Part shown: one piece after another, positions 8,559 through 17,181 of the stretch
How the letters are laid out: the number at the start of each line of letters is the position of its first letter
Numbering within the stretch: the stretch's first letter is position 1
Assembly (NCBI RefSeq): GCF_015560805.1
Contig: NZ_JADMSO010000002.1
Span: 186,001-250,000, forward strand
Direction: 5' to 3'
Source: Mediterraneibacter glycyrrhizinilyticus
GTDB lineage: Bacteria > Bacillota > Clostridia > Lachnospirales > Lachnospiraceae
Length of the DNA: 64,000 bases
Translations under genes and position numbers: made by a program
The notes under the pieces: model-generated
Database searches by the model: none
Told to the model about the DNA's origin: nothing
The model's input: only the letters and a program-made list of their open reading frames with translations

Positions 8559-9602
8559 TTACTGAATCCATGCGCCTGTATGATCGAAAGAGTATTCTAC
8601 GCCGTCGATCATATATGTTCCGTTAGAGTACATATTTCCATATTCGCCGAAGTAATAACATTTTCCGTCGATCCATTTCCAACTGTTCGTCAGAACTGCG
8701 CCGTTTCCATCTGTATAAGTCCAGAAGCCATATTCGCTGTCACCGATCCAGATCCATCCCTCTTGATTTACAAGATATCCATATCCGTCAAATGCGTAGA
8801 TATATCCGTCCGGTGCGGTGTAAGTGGTATTGTTGATCATGTAGCCATTATCGATGTAGTACCAGTGATTGTTTTCCCAGAGCCATCCGTTATATCCGGT
8901 ACCGTCGGCATTTGCAAGTAACCAAGTTCCGCCTTCGCCTTCGTAAGTTACCCAATACCATCCGCCATATACAAGATGTCCGGCAGCGTCGAATATCCAT
9001 GCGGTTTCATCGCCTGTTTCTTCATAGATACCCGGAGAAAAAGCAGTATTATTTACCATATAACTATCTGCGATGTAATACCACTGACCGCCGTCTAACA
9101 GCCATCCGTCATATTTAGTACCATTCTGATTACGGTACTGCCAGCTGCCTTCCCATTCATCTGTTGGATCGTAGTCATAGTAGTACCAGCCGCTTACCAT
9201 AGATCCGTCCGGTCTGAGGAGATAACTGGTCTCGTCGATCCAAAAGTAACCGTCATAGTACATAAATCCATATTCCGGATCCATGTAGTACCATGCACCG
9301 TCCCATACCCAGCCTTTCTGCATTGCGCCGGAGTTCAGATCAAAATAGTAGTAGTTATCGTATTCATCCTGCCACCATCCGGTCACCATGTATCCCCACT
9401 GATCGAAAGCATATTCTACACCGTCGATTTCGTAGAGACCATTGGACGGATACCAGTCATCTGTACACTGGAACCACCATCGGTCACCGTTCTGAACCCA
9501 GTAACCTTCTTTGGAGTCTTCTGCGGAAGCTGTCATGGAAAGTCCAAACAGTAGTCCGGTCAGAAGCAGTACCGGTAATAGAGCCTTAAAATGTTTTTTC
9601 AT
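8559..9602 (-). CDS. Secreted repeat-only wall-binding protein, copy B
   Basis: This 347-residue protein has a signal peptide (MKKHFKALLPVLLLTGLLFG, ending SAEDS) and then only aromatic/glycine wall-binding repeats, with units such as GAWYYMDPEYGFMYYDG and YDGWLLDGGQWYYI. It is richer in Trp, Tyr and Asp than copy A and some units are longer. The start at 9602 is set by GGAGGG directly upstream; the frame continues 16 codons further without a signal peptide. It is a paralogue of copy A in tandem, each with its own promoter and terminator. The ligand is probably the phosphocholine made by the adjoining operon (inference). No enzymatic domain is seen. Confidence 0.88.
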   Translation of the reverse strand: MKKHFKALLPVLLLTGLLFGLSMTASAEDSKEGYWVQNGDRWWFQCTDDWYPSNGLYEIDGVEYAFDQWGYMVTGWWQDEYDNYYYFDLNSGAMQKGWVWDGAWYYMDPEYGFMYYDGYFWIDETSYLLRPDGSMVSGWYYYDYDPTDEWEGSWQYRNQNGTKYDGWLLDGGQWYYIADSYMVNNTAFSPGIYEETGDETAWIFDAAGHLVYGGWYWVTYEGEGGTWLLANADGTGYNGWLWENNHWYYIDNGYMINNTTYTAPDGYIYAFDGYGYLVNQEGWIWIGDSEYGFWTYTDGNGAVLTNSWKWIDGKCYYFGEYGNMYSNGTYMIDGVEYSFDHTGAWIQ

Positions 9603-9638
9603 AAAAGTTCCCTCCTTTTCATAGGCTTTATCACCATT

Positions 9639-9667
9639 ATTATAGGACAAGTTTCATATATAGACAA
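9639..9667 (-). promoter_or_regulatory. Promoter of repeat protein copy B
   Basis: On the minus strand TTGTCT (9667-9662) and TATAAT (9644-9639) have a 17-bp spacer. It fires away from the choline operon, whose own promoter starts 51 bp to the right. Confidence 0.78.
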
Positions 9668-9717
9668 TAAAGAAGATGAAAAAAATAGGAAAAACTTCTA
9701 AAAATAGGATAAAATAC

Positions 9718-9746
9718 TTGCATTTTTGTAAAGAAACATGTAATAT
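9718..9746 (+). promoter_or_regulatory. Promoter of the choline operon
   Basis: TTGCAT (9718-9723) and TAATAT (9741-9746) are separated by 17 bp, 40 bp before the first gene of the choline operon. The divergent layout with 9639-9667 would allow shared control, but I see no clear operator palindrome. Confidence 0.65.
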
Positions 9747-9786
9747 CAATAGCAGGTTGTTCGTGAAAATAGAGAGGAGAGATTAC

Positions 9787-11532
9787 ATGAACATTCAAGA
9801 ATATGAATTGATGAACATCCTTGCGGATGAACGATATAAAAACCAAAGAGAACTGTCTGAAAAAACAGGATACTCTTTGGGAAAAATCAACAGTGCGCTG
9901 AAAACACTGGTTGAGACCGGATATCTGGATGGGCAGATGGGACTGACAAAAAAAGCCGGGAATGAGATGGAGGAAAAACGTCCGAAAAATGCAGTGATCC
10001 TGGCGGCGGGATTTGGAATGCGGATGGTCCCGATCAACGTGGAAGTTCCGAAAGGGATTTTGGAAGTCCATGGTGAACCTCTGATCGAACGTCTGATCCG
10101 ACAGCTTTTGGAAGCCGGTGTAAAGGAGATTGATATTGTCGTCGGCTTTATGAAAGAGCAGTATGAATATTTGATCGATAAATATGGAGTACACCTTGTG
10201 TTCAATAAAGATTACGCAGTGAAAAACAATCTGTATTCTTTAAAACAGGTTCTTCACAAGATCGGAAATACTTATATCATCCCGTGCGACGTATGGTGCA
10301 GGGAAAATCCATTTTCAGATCGGGAATGGTATTCCTGGTATATGGTAGGGGAAGAAAAGAGTGAGGAAAGTATTTTCCGGGTGAACCGGAAAAAGGAGCT
10401 TGTTCTGACAAAAGGGGAAGAAGCCGGAAACCGCATGATCGGGATCGCATATATTCTGAAAGAAGATGCGGGACATCTTAAGGAGCAGGCGGAAAAACTG
10501 TTTGGAAAGCGGGAGTACCGCCAGTCATTCTGGGAGGATGCTCTTGTGTGGGACGGGAAGATGCACTTACGGCCGAGAGAAGTGAAAGGAGACCTTGTTC
10601 ATGAGATCAACACACTGGAAGAACTTCGGGAACTGGATCATCATTCCAGTCAGTTGAATTCCGACATACTCTCACTGATCGGAGAGGTGCTGGACTGCAG
10701 GACAGAAGAGATCGTGGAGATCCGTGCATTGAAGAAAGGGATGACGAACCGGTCGTTTCAGTTTACCTGTCGGAGAAAACGCTATATTGCCCGTATTCCG
10801 GGGGAGGGAACCGGAAAAATGATCAACCGCAAGCAGGAATATGACGTCTATCAGGCGCTGAAAGGAAAAGAGATCGCAGATCCGGTGAGATACATTTCTC
10901 CTGAAAACGGATATAAGATCACGGAATTTGTGGACGCGAGAACCTGTGATCCGGATTCCGATGAAGATGTATCGCGTGCGATGAAATATCTGCGCGCGTT
11001 CCACGACTGCAGGCTGAAAGTCGATCATTCATTTGATCTGTTCGAGCAGATGGAGTATTATGAATCTCTTTGGAACGGTGAGAAATCCGTATTCAAAGAT
11101 TATCAGAAAGTCAAAGAGCAGATCTATGAATTGAAAGCGTATATTGACCGGCAGCCGAAAGAGATCGCGTTGACACACATTGACGCAAATCATGATAATT
11201 TTTTGTTTGCGGGAGAGAAAACATATCTGATCGACTGGGAATATGCGGGGATGCAGGATATCCATGTAGACGTAGCGATGTTCGCGATCTATGCGATGTA
11301 TGACCGGGAACGGATCGACTGGCTGATCGATCGTTATTTTGAGGGGGCGTGCCCGGAGAAAGTCCGTACGAAGATTTACTGTTATATTGCGGTCTGCGGA
11401 TTGTTGTGGAGCAACTGGTGTGAATATAAGCGTATGATGGGCGTGGAATTCGGAGAATATTCTCTGAGGCAGTATCGCTATGCGAAAGAATTTTACCGGC
11501 TTGCAAAGGAGAGAATGGAAGATGCAGAATGA
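9787..11532 (+). CDS. Winged-helix / LicC-like cytidylyltransferase / LicA-like choline kinase fusion
   Basis: This 581-residue protein holds three modules. Residues 1-60 are a winged helix-turn-helix of MarR type (RELSEKTGYSLGKINSALKTL is the helix-turn-helix). Residues 67-285 are a nucleotidyltransferase like LicC (AVILAAGFGMRMVPIN, PKGILEV, and the NNLYS motif). Residues 290-580 are a choline/ethanolamine-type kinase with the HxDxxxxN motif (His464, Asp466, Asn471) and LIDWEYAG (Asp483). Together they could turn choline into CDP-choline. ATG 9787 is chosen because GAGAGGAGAG precedes it. Its stop overlaps the next gene. The wing may act as a sensor or just as a dimerisation module; ethanolamine as substrate is possible. 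Confidence 0.9.
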   Translation: MNIQEYELMNILADERYKNQRELSEKTGYSLGKINSALKTLVETGYLDGQMGLTKKAGNEMEEKRPKNAVILAAGFGMRMVPINVEVPKGILEVHGEPLIERLIRQLLEAGVKEIDIVVGFMKEQYEYLIDKYGVHLVFNKDYAVKNNLYSLKQVLHKIGNTYIIPCDVWCRENPFSDREWYSWYMVGEEKSEESIFRVNRKKELVLTKGEEAGNRMIGIAYILKEDAGHLKEQAEKLFGKREYRQSFWEDALVWDGKMHLRPREVKGDLVHEINTLEELRELDHHSSQLNSDILSLIGEVLDCRTEEIVEIRALKKGMTNRSFQFTCRRKRYIARIPGEGTGKMINRKQEYDVYQALKGKEIADPVRYISPENGYKITEFVDARTCDPDSDEDVSRAMKYLRAFHDCRLKVDHSFDLFEQMEYYESLWNGEKSVFKDYQKVKEQIYELKAYIDRQPKEIALTHIDANHDNFLFAGEKTYLIDWEYAGMQDIHVDVAMFAIYAMYDRERIDWLIDRYFEGACPEKVRTKIYCYIAVCGLLWSNWCEYKRMMGVEFGEYSLRQYRYAKEFYRLAKERMEDAE

Positions 11533-12409
11533 TAAAAAATATAAAGTGGACAATGCGGTGATCATGGCGGCGGGAATGTCTACGCGGTTGGCGCCGCTCT
11601 CATACGAGACGCCGAAAGCGCTCTTGAATGTACACGGCGAGGTTCTGATCGAGCGGCAGATCCGGCAGCTTCGGGAAGCCGGGATTGAGGAAATTTTCGT
11701 CGTGACCGGGTACAAAAAAGAATGTTTTTCTTATTTGGAAGAAAAGTTTAAGGTGACGTTGGTTGAAAATCCATATTATGAAACAAGAAACAATCATTCC
11801 AGTTTGTATGTCGTTCGGGAACATTTGAAGAATACTTATATTTGCTGCGGCGACAATTATTTTCCGGAAAATGTCTTTCGGTCAGAGGAAGAAGATTCCT
11901 ACTATGCGACGGTTTTTGAAGCGGGAGAGACCGATGAGTGGTGCGTCTTTGCCGATGAGAACGGACGGATCCGGGAAGTGGAGATCGGCGGATGTGATCA
12001 GTGGGTCATGAAAGGACATGCATTTCTTGCGGAACCGTTCACCGCGAAACTTTGTGCTTATCTGGAAGAAGCGATGCGGAAAGAAGCTTCGGAAAATCTG
12101 TTCTGGGAAGATCTGTTTATCCTCCACAGGCAAGAGCTGGTCTTGTATCAGAAGAAGTTTGAAGATCAGAAAATCTGTGAATTTGACAGCTTGGAAGAAC
12201 TTCGGGCGTTTGATCCGAAGTACCTGGATCAGACGGGATCTGCGATTATGGAGAATCTGGCGGATATCTTACAATGTACGGAGGGAGAGATCCGGCAGAT
12301 TTATCCGCTCAAACAAGGAAATCAGGTCGTGGGGATCGAATTTGATTGCCGTGGCGTGAAATATCGATACGAATATGCGAAAAAACAGATCGGGAGGTAT
12401 GAAAAATGA
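11522..12409 (+). CDS. licC: LicC-like cholinephosphate cytidylyltransferase with a kinase N-lobe remnant
   Basis: This 295-residue enzyme would make CDP-choline from phosphocholine and CTP. The N-terminal 235 residues are a nucleotidyltransferase with AVIMAAGMSTRLAPLS, PKALLNVHGE and the LicC-typical RNNHSSLYVV. The last 55 residues (QCTEGEIRQIYPLKQGNQVV and on) match the start of the kinase module of the preceding protein (DCRTEEIVEIRALKKGMTNR), but the catalytic lobe is absent. It therefore looks like a duplicate of the fusion that lost both its winged helix and its kinase core. ATG 11522 lies inside the end of the previous gene, and the 3' end overlaps the transporter gene. Confidence 0.88.
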   Translation: MQNDKKYKVDNAVIMAAGMSTRLAPLSYETPKALLNVHGEVLIERQIRQLREAGIEEIFVVTGYKKECFSYLEEKFKVTLVENPYYETRNNHSSLYVVREHLKNTYICCGDNYFPENVFRSEEEDSYYATVFEAGETDEWCVFADENGRIREVEIGGCDQWVMKGHAFLAEPFTAKLCAYLEEAMRKEASENLFWEDLFILHRQELVLYQKKFEDQKICEFDSLEELRAFDPKYLDQTGSAIMENLADILQCTEGEIRQIYPLKQGNQVVGIEFDCRGVKYRYEYAKKQIGRYEK

Positions 12410-13944
12410 AACCGGAAAAACTGGAAAAGGGACTGATGAAAAAGCTGGATCTTGTGACGATGACCGTACCGCTGATCGGGATCGTTGTACTTTGTGCGTT
12501 GTTTATGATCCTACCGGAGCAGTCCACGAATGTGCTTGGAAAGATCCGGGGATTTTTGGGAGACGATCTGGGAATTTATTATGTGTTGATCGCAGCGGGA
12601 GCCTTGATCTGCAGTATGTATATGGCATTTTCCCGTTACGGGAAAATCAGGCTTGGAAATGTGGAAAAACCGGAATATTCCGATTACAAGTGGGGAGCGA
12701 TGATCTTTACGTCTACAATGGCGGCAGATATCTTGTTTTATTCGTTATGTGAATGGGCGTTGTATGCGAATGAACCGCAGATTGAAGCGATGGGCGGGAT
12801 CCAGAAATGGGCGTCAACGTATCCGTTGTTTCACTGGGGACCGACTGCATGGAGTTTTTACATTGTACTTGCAGTCGCGTTTGGATTTATGCTTCATGTC
12901 AGAGGCAGGGAAAAACAAAAATTTTCGGAAGCCTGCCGCCCGCTGCTCGGCAATCGTGTTGACGGCTGGCTTGGAAAAGCGATCGATCTGATCGCGGTGC
13001 TGGCGCTTTTGGCTGGAACGGCAACGACATTTTCCATGGCAACGCCGCTGTTGTCCGCGGCGCTCGGCGAGGTATTTCATATACCGGCAGGCGTGACGCT
13101 TACGATCATGATCCTGCTGTTGATCGCAGTCGTGTATACGTTGACGGTATGGTTTGGAATGAAAGGGGTTGCGCGTCTAGCAACCGGATGTACTTATCTT
13201 TTCTTTGCACTGCTTGTCTATTTTCTTGTGGGCGGCGGAGAGATGCGGTATATTCTGGAAACCGGAGTGTCTTCGATCGGGAATCTGGCACAGAATTTTA
13301 TCGGCATGAGTACATGGACGGATCCGCTCCGTGAAAATTCTTTCGTACAGAACTGGACGATCTTCTACTGGGCTTATTGGATGGCGTGGTGTGTGGCAAA
13401 TCCGTTTTTTATCGGAAAAATCAGCAAAGGTCGGACGATCCGCAATACGGTACTCGGCGGATATGGCTGGGGATTGGCAGGAACATTTACGTCCTTTATC
13501 GTGCTCGGAAATTATGGATTGTCACAGCAGATGAAAGGAACGATTGACATAGCAGGCGAGATCGCCGCGGGAGGGGATGTTTCCGCTGCGATTTTGGAAA
13601 TTTTCCATACGCTGCCGCTGCCGGAGCTGGGACTTTTGATCCTTGTTGTGACGATGGTCGCTTTCTATGCGACAACGTTTGACGCGCTGACGATGGTTGT
13701 TTCTTCTTATTCTTATAAGAAGCTGGATGTGGATCAGGAACCGGATAAACGTGTGCGTACATTCTGGTCTGTTTTGTTCATTCTGTTCCCGATCGCATTG
13801 ATCTTTTCCGAAAATTCGATCAGCAGTCTGCAGTCGGTTGCGATCATCGCAGCATTTCCGATCGGTTTGATCGTCATTGCGATCGTTGCAAGCTTCTTCA
13901 AGGATGCGCGGAAATATCTGGAAAGTGGATCGGAGAAAAAATGA
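12406..13944 (+). CDS. BCCT family choline/betaine transporter
   Basis: This 512-residue, about 12-segment transporter belongs to the betaine/choline/carnitine family. Conserved stretches include the Trp-rich FYWAYWMAWCVANPFFIGKISKGRT block, written here in part as WAYWMAWCVANPF, and the FHWGPTAW motif. It starts with an ATGA overlap on the cytidylyltransferase stop, so it is the third gene of the choline operon and probably brings in choline for it. In pneumococcus that job is done by LicB, an unrelated permease, so this is a functional replacement. Osmoprotectant uptake is an alternative role, made less likely by the operon. Confidence 0.93.
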   Translation: MKPEKLEKGLMKKLDLVTMTVPLIGIVVLCALFMILPEQSTNVLGKIRGFLGDDLGIYYVLIAAGALICSMYMAFSRYGKIRLGNVEKPEYSDYKWGAMIFTSTMAADILFYSLCEWALYANEPQIEAMGGIQKWASTYPLFHWGPTAWSFYIVLAVAFGFMLHVRGREKQKFSEACRPLLGNRVDGWLGKAIDLIAVLALLAGTATTFSMATPLLSAALGEVFHIPAGVTLTIMILLLIAVVYTLTVWFGMKGVARLATGCTYLFFALLVYFLVGGGEMRYILETGVSSIGNLAQNFIGMSTWTDPLRENSFVQNWTIFYWAYWMAWCVANPFFIGKISKGRTIRNTVLGGYGWGLAGTFTSFIVLGNYGLSQQMKGTIDIAGEIAAGGDVSAAILEIFHTLPLPELGLLILVVTMVAFYATTFDALTMVVSSYSYKKLDVDQEPDKRVRTFWSVLFILFPIALIFSENSISSLQSVAIIAAFPIGLIVIAIVASFFKDARKYLESGSEKK

Positions 13945-13973
13945 TTGAAAACGACAAAGGGATTCGTTATAAT
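13945..13973 (+). promoter_or_regulatory. Promoter of the GH25 muramidase gene
   Basis: TTGAAA (13945-13950) begins directly after the transporter stop and TATAAT (13968-13973) follows after exactly 17 bp. The start codon is 92 bp downstream, leaving a leader of roughly 85 bases. Confidence 0.82.
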
Positions 13974-14064
13974 ACATAGGAATCTAAAAACAGGAATTGT
14001 TGTTTGGCGGGGAGCGCTTTCAGACGACAATTTCGGTACGAATGAACAAGAGAGGAGAGAACGA

Positions 14065-15726
14065 ATGATCAAAAAAGGGACCCTTTTTTCGGGAATCATC
14101 GGAGGCTTGTGCCTTGGCATGGCAGTGGCGTCTGCTTCACTGCTTCCGGTACATGCAGCGGAAGAGGAAGATCATACTGCCGGTGTTTCGATGGGCAAAG
14201 AAGCCGATGAGGAAATCAGCACTTATGCGCGGGCGCGTGTGGAAGCTGGATGGAAGCAGGATGCAAAGGGCTGGTGGTATCAGGATGAAGACGGAGGCTG
14301 GGCACAGAGAGCCTGGCGGCAGATTGACGGAAAATGGTATTATTTTGCCAGTGACGGTTATTGGAGAGAAGATGCCGATGCACATGAGAATACGTTGAAA
14401 GGTATCGACGTTTCCGAGTGGCAGGTGGATATTGACTGGAATGCGGTGAAGCAGGATGGTTATGATTTTGCAATCATCCGCGGTGGTTACAGTTATACCG
14501 ATCCGAAGACCGGAAAGTATGAGCATGTTGTGGACAAGTATTTCGAGCAGAATATGGCAGGAGCCAATGCGGCGGGGATTCCGGTCGGTGTGTACATATA
14601 CAGTAAAGCGACGAATGAAGCACAGGCTGTGGAAGACGCGAAGTTTTTGATCGAAGAATCGACGGGCTACCTTGTATCTTACCCGCTTGTGATCGACATG
14701 GAAGATTCTTCTCAGGTGAATCTTGGGAAAACCGCGCTTGGAAAGATCGCGAAAGCGTTCAGTGACGAAGTGAAGTCGGCAGGGTATACGCCGATGATCT
14801 ACACAAATGAAAACTGGTATAAAAATGTGGTGGACATGTCCTATGTCAGCGATGTGGAACATTGGGTTGCGGCTTACGGTATCGAACCGGATGACAGCAT
14901 CCCGCGCGGGATCTGGCAGTGCAGCAGTACCGGTCGTGTGAAAGGGATCGACGGAAACGTTGATATTAACTTCGGTTACAAAGATTACACAACGATCGTG
15001 ACGCCTCGGACAGAACCGGCAGCAGGTTATGGAAAACCGGAAGTTGGCGGAGAGTGGAGACTTGATGGCGGCGGCTGGTGGTATCATTGCTATGACGGAA
15101 CATATCCGAAAAATGAATGGAAAGAGATCAATGGTCAAACTTACCGGTTTGATGGAAACGGATATATGCTGACCGGTTGGCAGTATATTGAGAACGAATG
15201 GTATTACATGAACAGCTCCGGCGCCCGTCTGAGCGGATGCTGGCTGGAATTGGGCGGCATCTGGTATTATCTGAAAGAGGACGGCAAGATGGCAGTCGGC
15301 TGGCAGCTTGTCGGAAATACATGGTATTACATGTATCCGTCGGGAATGATGGCGACAGGTTGGCAGTTTATCGGGGATTCATGGTTCTATCTGTATCCGT
15401 CGGGAGCCATGGCAAGCGGCTGGTTCCTGGACGGAAATACATGGTATTATCTGGATCCGGGCGGATGGATGAGAACCGGCTGGGTATTGGTTGGCGACAG
15501 CTGGTATTACATGTATCCGTCAGGAATGATGGCGACCGGCTGGGTATTGGTCGGAGATACATGGTATTATCTGACACCGGGTAACGGAGCGATGGCGACA
15601 GGCTGGCTCCTGCTTGGAGACACCTGGTATTATCTGACACCGGGGAACGGTGCGATGGTCACGGGAACACAGGTGATCGACGGTGTGGAATATACATTTT
15701 TCAGTGACGGAAGATGTGACTGGTAA
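14065..15726 (+). CDS. Secreted GH25 muramidase (lysozyme) with choline-binding-type repeats
   Basis: This 553-residue exported wall hydrolase has a signal peptide (1-31), two wall-binding repeats (about 62-100), a GH25 domain (about 112-305) and about nine more repeats (320-545). In the GH25 domain GIDVSEWQ gives Asp115 and VIDMEDS gives Asp211 and Glu213, the expected acidic residues. Repeats such as DTWYYLTPGNGAMATGWLLL are nearly identical at DNA level from 15300 to 15660. The layout is that of phage and pneumococcal choline-binding lysozymes such as Cpl-1 and LytC. ATG 14065 follows GAGAGGAGAG. It probably remodels phosphocholine-bearing wall; repeats on both sides of the catalytic domain are less usual. 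Confidence 0.95.
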   Translation: MIKKGTLFSGIIGGLCLGMAVASASLLPVHAAEEEDHTAGVSMGKEADEEISTYARARVEAGWKQDAKGWWYQDEDGGWAQRAWRQIDGKWYYFASDGYWREDADAHENTLKGIDVSEWQVDIDWNAVKQDGYDFAIIRGGYSYTDPKTGKYEHVVDKYFEQNMAGANAAGIPVGVYIYSKATNEAQAVEDAKFLIEESTGYLVSYPLVIDMEDSSQVNLGKTALGKIAKAFSDEVKSAGYTPMIYTNENWYKNVVDMSYVSDVEHWVAAYGIEPDDSIPRGIWQCSSTGRVKGIDGNVDINFGYKDYTTIVTPRTEPAAGYGKPEVGGEWRLDGGGWWYHCYDGTYPKNEWKEINGQTYRFDGNGYMLTGWQYIENEWYYMNSSGARLSGCWLELGGIWYYLKEDGKMAVGWQLVGNTWYYMYPSGMMATGWQFIGDSWFYLYPSGAMASGWFLDGNTWYYLDPGGWMRTGWVLVGDSWYYMYPSGMMATGWVLVGDTWYYLTPGNGAMATGWLLLGDTWYYLTPGNGAMVTGTQVIDGVEYTFFSDGRCDW

Positions 15727-15735
15727 ATAAAAGAG

Positions 15736-15795
15736 AAAGACTTTTCAGACTGGATCTTGAGAAAAGAAGGTTCCGGATGAAGAGTCTTTTTGTTT
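15736..15795 (+). terminator. Terminator after the GH25 gene
   Basis: An imperfect inverted repeat starting AAAGACTTTTCAG (15736) pairs with the segment ending GAGTCTTT (15790) and runs into a T-rich tail. It ends just downstream of the GH25 stop. Confidence 0.65.
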
Positions 15796-15825
15796 TATCG
15801 CATGGGAAATCTTTTTCATGATTAC

Positions 15826-15854
15826 TTTACAGGATGGCAGGATTGCGGTATACT
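15826..15854 (+). promoter_or_regulatory. Promoter of the flippase-LicD operon
   Basis: TTTACA (15826-15831) and TATACT (15849-15854) have a 17-bp spacer and lie 59 bp before the flippase start. Confidence 0.7.
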
Positions 15855-15912
15855 AGCCGGAGATGTCGGTTGCAGTATGCCGGCATAGGAAAAAAGAAAA
15901 AGGATCGACAGT

Positions 15913-17181
15913 ATGAAATCGATAAAAGAACAGCCGGGCGAACGCTCGATTTATATATGGAATATTTGCGGAAGTATTGTGAATGCATTGTTTTCTGTTG
16001 TTGCATTGATGATCGTGACCCGTTTCTTGGATGACCGCGAGGCAGACATTTTCAGCATTGCCTGGACGATCAGTCAGCTGATGGCAACCGTAGGAACGTT
16101 TCAGATCCGTGTCTATCAGGCGACGGACGTGCAGGGGACGTTTTTGTTCCGGCACTATCTGATCTTCCGTATCGTAACGGTGGCGGCAATGATCGTAAGC
16201 AGCGCCGCGTATATCGTAGTCCGCGGTTATACAGGGGAAAAGGCGCTGGTCGTGCTTGTTGTCTGCCTGTTCCGTGCAGTGGATTCTCTGGCGGATGTGT
16301 ATGAGGGATGGTTTCAGCAGAAAGAACGCCTGGATCTGTCCGGGAAAGCGCTGACTTATCGGGTGATCCTTGCGGCGGCAGGATTTGCATGCGGATTGAT
16401 CTTTACGAAAAATCTGCTGGTTTCCTGTGCGATCCTGTTTGGCGTTTATCTGTTTTGCTTTGTTATCTACGATCTCCGGTATCATATGGCAGTGGAACGA
16501 TTTCGGGATGTGCCGGACGGGCGTGACCGGAGCGGCTGGTTTGGAAACATGTTCCGGGAGGGACTTCCATTATTTATCAATGCGTTTTTGATCATGTCGA
16601 TCTTGAATGAGCCGAAGATGGTGATCGATACGGCGATCGCCAATGGAGAGATGAGTGCGGGGATCCAGACGGTGTTCAATATTTTGTTTATGCCGGCATC
16701 GGTTCTGAATCTGGCATATATCGTGTTCCGTCCGATGATCACGCAGATGGCGATCGTATGGAACCGAGGGGAAAAACGTCGTTTTTTGAAAATTTTGGGA
16801 AAGATCATCGGGTATCTGCTTGCGATCAGCATTGTATTGATGATCGGAAGCGCACTGCTCGGAATCCCGGTTCTGTCTATTGTCTATGCGGTGGATCTGT
16901 CAGCTTATAAAAGTGAACTTCTGGTGATCATGGTGGGCGGCTGTGTCTATACGTTTGCGGCGGTACTGGATAATGCGCTTGTTGTACTGCGCAGACAGTA
17001 TGTGCTTGTGATCGCTTATGCGCTGACATGGATCTATATCATGCTGACAGCCGCATGGCTGGTAGGAGAATGGGCTGTGATGGGCGCATCCCTTGCCTAT
17101 TGTACGGCAATGGCAGTTTATCTGCTTTTAACGGCAGTGTTGTTTGTGAGCAGTTATCGGAGAAAGTCAGGTGAAGTATGA
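15913..17181 (+). CDS. Polysaccharide / teichoic-acid flippase (Wzx/TacF-like)
   Basis: This 422-residue protein has about 12 hydrophobic segments and the general pattern of the MOP flippase superfamily, with an N-terminal WNICGSIVNALFSVVALMIV. Its role would be to turn a lipid-linked repeat unit to the outer face. It overlaps the LicD gene by 4 bp (ATGA). In pneumococcus TacF works together with choline decoration, so the gene order flippase-LicD next to licC suggests a TacF-like job. That assignment rests on context; the sequence alone supports only a polysaccharide flippase. Confidence 0.8.
   Translation: MKSIKEQPGERSIYIWNICGSIVNALFSVVALMIVTRFLDDREADIFSIAWTISQLMATVGTFQIRVYQATDVQGTFLFRHYLIFRIVTVAAMIVSSAAYIVVRGYTGEKALVVLVVCLFRAVDSLADVYEGWFQQKERLDLSGKALTYRVILAAAGFACGLIFTKNLLVSCAILFGVYLFCFVIYDLRYHMAVERFRDVPDGRDRSGWFGNMFREGLPLFINAFLIMSILNEPKMVIDTAIANGEMSAGIQTVFNILFMPASVLNLAYIVFRPMITQMAIVWNRGEKRRFLKILGKIIGYLLAISIVLMIGSALLGIPVLSIVYAVDLSAYKSELLVIMVGGCVYTFAAVLDNALVVLRRQYVLVIAYALTWIYIMLTAAWLVGEWAVMGASLAYCTAMAVYLLLTAVLFVSSYRRKSGEV

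Noticed and set aside
14137-15138. Long minus-strand open frame (333 codons) opposite the GH25 gene
   Set aside because: It has no ribosome site or recognisable domain, is Arg/His/Ile-rich as expected of an antisense shadow, and the plus-strand gene has full domain support.
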